DNA from: Candidatus Saccharibacteria bacterium UBA6258 | GTDB lineage: Bacteria > Patescibacteriota > Saccharimonadia > Saccharimonadales > Saccharimonadaceae | Assembly: GCA_002441145.1 (NCBI GenBank) | Contig: DJVK01000006.1 | Location: 1-64,000, forward strand | Direction of reading: 5' to 3' | Length of the DNA: 64,000 nt | In this document: positions 62,087-64,000 of the stretch, piece after piece | How positions within the stretch are numbered: position 1 is the stretch's first letter | How the letters are laid out: every line of letters starts with the position of its first letter | The notes under the pieces: generated by a model | The model's database searches: none | Seen by the model: the letters and a program-made list of their open reading frames with translations, nothing else | Told to the model about the DNA's origin: nothing | Translations under genes and position numbers: made by a program

Positions 62087-62635
62087 ATGCTCCCAACATT
62101 TATTACTGGCAATCAAAACAAAGCTGATTATTTATCTCGTCAACTTGGTGTCGAGCTGAAGCATCATAAACTCGATCTCGATGAGATTCAGTCGACCGAC
62201 TTGCACGTAATCGTCGAACATAAGTTGCGTCAAGCATACGAACAGCTCAATGTGCCGGTACTCGTTGAAGACGTTAGCTTAGCATACGACGCATTAAATG
62301 GCTTACCCGGCCCGTATATAAAATGGTTCGTCGACCAGGCAGGCGACGATGCATGTTGCCGAATGCTCGATGGGTTTGATAATCGCGGTGCGATTATCCG
62401 GTGTACATTTGGCTACTTTGACGGGCAGCGAATGGAGTTTTTTGATAGTGAGTTGGCGGGTACGATTAGTGATACTCCAAGGGGCGAGAATGGCTTCGGA
62501 TTCGATCGATTTTTCATCAATAACGGGTATGACATTACGCGTGCTGAAATGGATCAAGCAGAAAACGAACGTACCTATGCCGAGCAGATGAAACCGTTTG
62601 GCAAGGTCCGCGAATTCATCAAGACGCTTGTATAG
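62087..62635 (+). CDS. rdgB: RdgB/HAM1-family non-canonical purine NTP pyrophosphatase
   Basis: It hydrolyses ITP, dITP and XTP. ATG 62087 gives 182 residues starting LPTFITGNQNKADYL; ATG 62078 (overlapping the previous stop) adds three. VLVEDVSLAYDALNGLPGPYIKWF and PRGENGFGFDRFFINN are family motifs. With ligA upstream it forms a genome-maintenance operon. Confidence 0.92.
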   Translation: MLPTFITGNQNKADYLSRQLGVELKHHKLDLDEIQSTDLHVIVEHKLRQAYEQLNVPVLVEDVSLAYDALNGLPGPYIKWFVDQAGDDACCRMLDGFDNRGAIIRCTFGYFDGQRMEFFDSELAGTISDTPRGENGFGFDRFFINNGYDITRAEMDQAENERTYAEQMKPFGKVREFIKTLV

Positions 62636-62659
62636 ACAATGGTGGTATCATAGGGGTAT

Positions 62660-63421
62660 ATGCGTTACTTAAAACCTACTCGACTGTCTTGCTTTTCACC
62701 GCCAGTGATGATGGCCACGTTCCTTATTGAAATCGCGCTCGCTGTGTACATTAGCTGGCGCTACACGTTATCTGCAGTTACTAGGCTTGCCGTCGCGATA
62801 TTATTCTTTTTAGCAATTTTTCAGCTTGCCGAATACAACGTGTGCGAAGGTAGTTTTGGTATTGATAGCCTGAACTGGGCGCGTTTGGGATATATCGCGA
62901 TTACGATGTTGCCGCCACTCGGATTTCACTTGGCGACACGTATCGCTGGCGCCGAAAAGACGGGCTTGGTCACAGCGGCGTACGTTTCTGCCATTGCGTT
63001 TGCCGGATTTTTCGCGTTTTCTGGCCAAGGTATAACATCGCAGGCGTGTCTTGGTAATTACGTGATATTCTCGACGGCCCCAGGCGTGTCAGCCCTCTAC
63101 TCAGCGTACTACTACGGTTGGCTCATTGTCGGAACTGTATACGCATTTTCGATGGCAAAGGTTGTTAGTAAGCCTGGGCACGCTGCAGCTCTACGCGCGC
63201 TGGCTGTCGGCTACCTGGCTTTCATTCTGCCAACCACGACAGTGAATGTAATCGATCCTTCGACAATATCGGGTATTCCATCAATCATGTGCGGTTTCGC
63301 GGTCATATTGGCGATCCTTCTTGCTGGCGAGGTCTTGCCACAGTACTATAAGCAGCCGTCGCTTAGCGGTAAATTACGTGGCTCTGGTATAATGAAGCCA
63401 CATGGTAAAATTACCAAATAA
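62660..63421 (+). CDS. Seven-TM membrane protein of unknown function
   Basis: The 253-residue protein is almost entirely TM helices and resembles the 7TM sensor module that precedes some histidine kinases, but lacks any kinase or output domain. Cys residues in AEYNVCEG and TSQACLG may form an outer disulfide. TGGTATCAT (-10 at 62646-62651) is 8 nt from ATG. Its last codons hold the promoter of the next gene. Confidence 0.75.
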   Translation: MRYLKPTRLSCFSPPVMMATFLIEIALAVYISWRYTLSAVTRLAVAILFFLAIFQLAEYNVCEGSFGIDSLNWARLGYIAITMLPPLGFHLATRIAGAEKTGLVTAAYVSAIAFAGFFAFSGQGITSQACLGNYVIFSTAPGVSALYSAYYYGWLIVGTVYAFSMAKVVSKPGHAAALRALAVGYLAFILPTTTVNVIDPSTISGIPSIMCGFAVILAILLAGEVLPQYYKQPSLSGKLRGSGIMKPHGKITK

Positions 63422-63761
63422 GACGCGGAAGGTACTCATTGGCTTTGCCGGCTGGACCGTTCTCTTGGTGGGACTCGTGATGGTGCCATACCCTGGGCCA
63501 GGCTGGGCGGTTGTCTTTATCGGTTTAACTATCTTGGCGCGAGAATTCCAATGGGCGCACGATCTCCATGTGTTCGCACACGGTAAATACTCAGCATGGC
63601 AAACATGGCTTATGCGTCAGCCAACGCACATCAAAGCCGCATTCTGGGTGCTTACGTCCGCAACCGTAATCATCACTATTTGGCTGCTCAATGGATACGG
63701 ATTGATTAATAATTGGTTCAGTCTCGGTCAAGACTGGATTGAATCTCCATTTTTTAAGTAA
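63402..63761 (+). CDS. PGPGW-motif membrane protein (TIGR02611-like)
   Basis: The 119-residue protein has the motif MVPYPGPGWAVVFIGLTILA between two TMs, a central amphipathic part and another TM near the C-terminus. Function is not established. TGGTATAAT (-10 at 63388-63393) is 8 nt from ATG, inside the previous gene, giving an internal leaderless promoter. Confidence 0.88.
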   Translation: MVKLPNKTRKVLIGFAGWTVLLVGLVMVPYPGPGWAVVFIGLTILAREFQWAHDLHVFAHGKYSAWQTWLMRQPTHIKAAFWVLTSATVIITIWLLNGYGLINNWFSLGQDWIESPFFK

Positions 63762-63798
63762 AAAAATATCCGCCCGGTTAAGGGCGGATATTTAAGTT
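63762..63798 (+). terminator. Bidirectional terminator
   Basis: AATATCCGCCC / GGGCGGATATT with loop GGTTAA, flanked by A-run and TTTAAG; it serves both convergent genes. Confidence 0.85.
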
Positions 63799-63815
63799 TG
63801 GTTGCTAGGTATTAA

Positions 63816-64000
63816 CTACCAGCTACGCTGACGGAATGAACCACCACCGTTGCCACCACCGTTACCACCGCGGTCGTTGCCGCCGAAGTCACGACGAGGT
63901 CGGTCTTCTTTTGGCTTAGCGATGCTTACAGCAATCGCGCGACCGTCAAGGTCTTGGCCGTTAAGCTGGTCAACAGCTTTTTGGTTGTTTGCTTCATCTT
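63816..64000 (-). CDS. RRM RNA-binding protein with Gly-rich tail (C-terminal part)
   Basis: The minus strand encodes an open frame entering from the right edge and ending at 63816. It reads AVDQLNGQDLDGRAIAVSIAKPKE, the last helix and strand of an RNA recognition motif, then a tail DFGGNDRGGNGGGNGGG ending FRQRSW. This matches small bacterial RRM proteins related to cold-inducible Rbp. The start is outside the window. Confidence 0.85.
   Translation of the reverse strand, partial: DEANNQKAVDQLNGQDLDGRAIAVSIAKPKEDRPRRDFGGNDRGGNGGGNGGGSFRQRSW

Noticed and set aside
1..64000. CRISPR array, prophage, IS element or rRNA operon
   Set aside because: No regularly spaced repeats, transposase, phage structural cluster or rRNA sequence was seen; the baseplate-J-like protein stands alone in a cellular operon.
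1..64000. UGA recoding as in Gracilibacteria
   Set aside because: TGA ends several complete genes at the expected family length (for example ligA at 61843), and no gene needs in-frame TGA.

Overview
The window reads as a chromosome segment of a Patescibacteria/CPR bacterium, most likely Candidatus Saccharibacteria (TM7). This rests on several things: dense gene packing with 4-17 bp overlaps, trimmed versions of core enzymes (AlaRS, MetRS, UvrC), many short secreted or type IV pilin-like proteins, LPxTG-anchored surface proteins with little biosynthetic metabolism, and the PilM/FtsA - baseplate-J-like - YqgF - MltG gene order. TGA is used as a normal stop (for example at the end of ligA), so this is not a UGA-recoding Gracilibacteria/Absconditabacteria genome. 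The taxonomic call is inference from gene content; no rRNA is present.

Layout. 1-560: end of an unknown gene, a degenerate tRNA-Glu-like element, tRNA-Glu(UUC) and a small structured repeat. 0.66-8.1 kb: surface and secreted proteins (LamG/FN3-like, Asn/Thr-repeat, LPTTG), a CRP/FNR regulator, a pilin-like protein and a lipid/diacylglycerol kinase. 8.2-19 kb: VIT1-type transporter, GH5 glucanase, pyk-pgk-tpiA, UvrD/PcrA, an RpfB-like wall lysozyme and RsmA. 19-29.6 kb: YfiH-like protein, pilin, MetRS, TatD, cysteine desulfurase, DUF218, MnmA and AlaRS. 29.6-42.4 kb: PilM/FtsA-like to MltG block, LysM-CHAP hydrolase, Obg, exonuclease I, UvrA, DedA. 42.5-56 kb: LPQTG protein, bL25, HrpA, ABC exporter, TrhO, Fur-like regulator with thioredoxin, UvrC, pilin, M24 peptidase, SecG and a membrane-anchored peptide-binding protein. 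56.1-57.8 kb: three tRNAs, a small cargo segment and a second copy of the structured repeat. 57.8-64 kb: HtpX, membrane proteins, LigA, RdgB and the end of an RRM protein.

How the genes work together. Lower glycolysis (TPI, PGK, PK) supplies ATP. Nucleotide-excision and recombination repair are well represented (UvrA, UvrC, UvrD, LigA, ExoI, TatD, RdgB). tRNA uridine modification is represented by MnmA, a cysteine desulfurase and TrhO. Pilin-like proteins, LPxTG proteins and wall hydrolases (RpfB-like, LysM-CHAP, MltG) fit an epibiont that contacts and remodels cell walls.

Two signals stand out. First, a 57-bp element lies just downstream of two different tRNA genes (429-485 and 57618-57674). 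The copies differ only at four bases, and those four form two compensatory base-pair swaps in one hairpin. At each locus the tRNA 3' end is repeated exactly 137 bp downstream. Second, about 24 genes have an (often TGn-extended) -10 box 6-12 nt before the start codon, implying leaderless transcripts. A minority class, including three small GC-rich orphan genes that look foreign, uses TTGACA-type -35 boxes and/or Shine-Dalgarno leaders.
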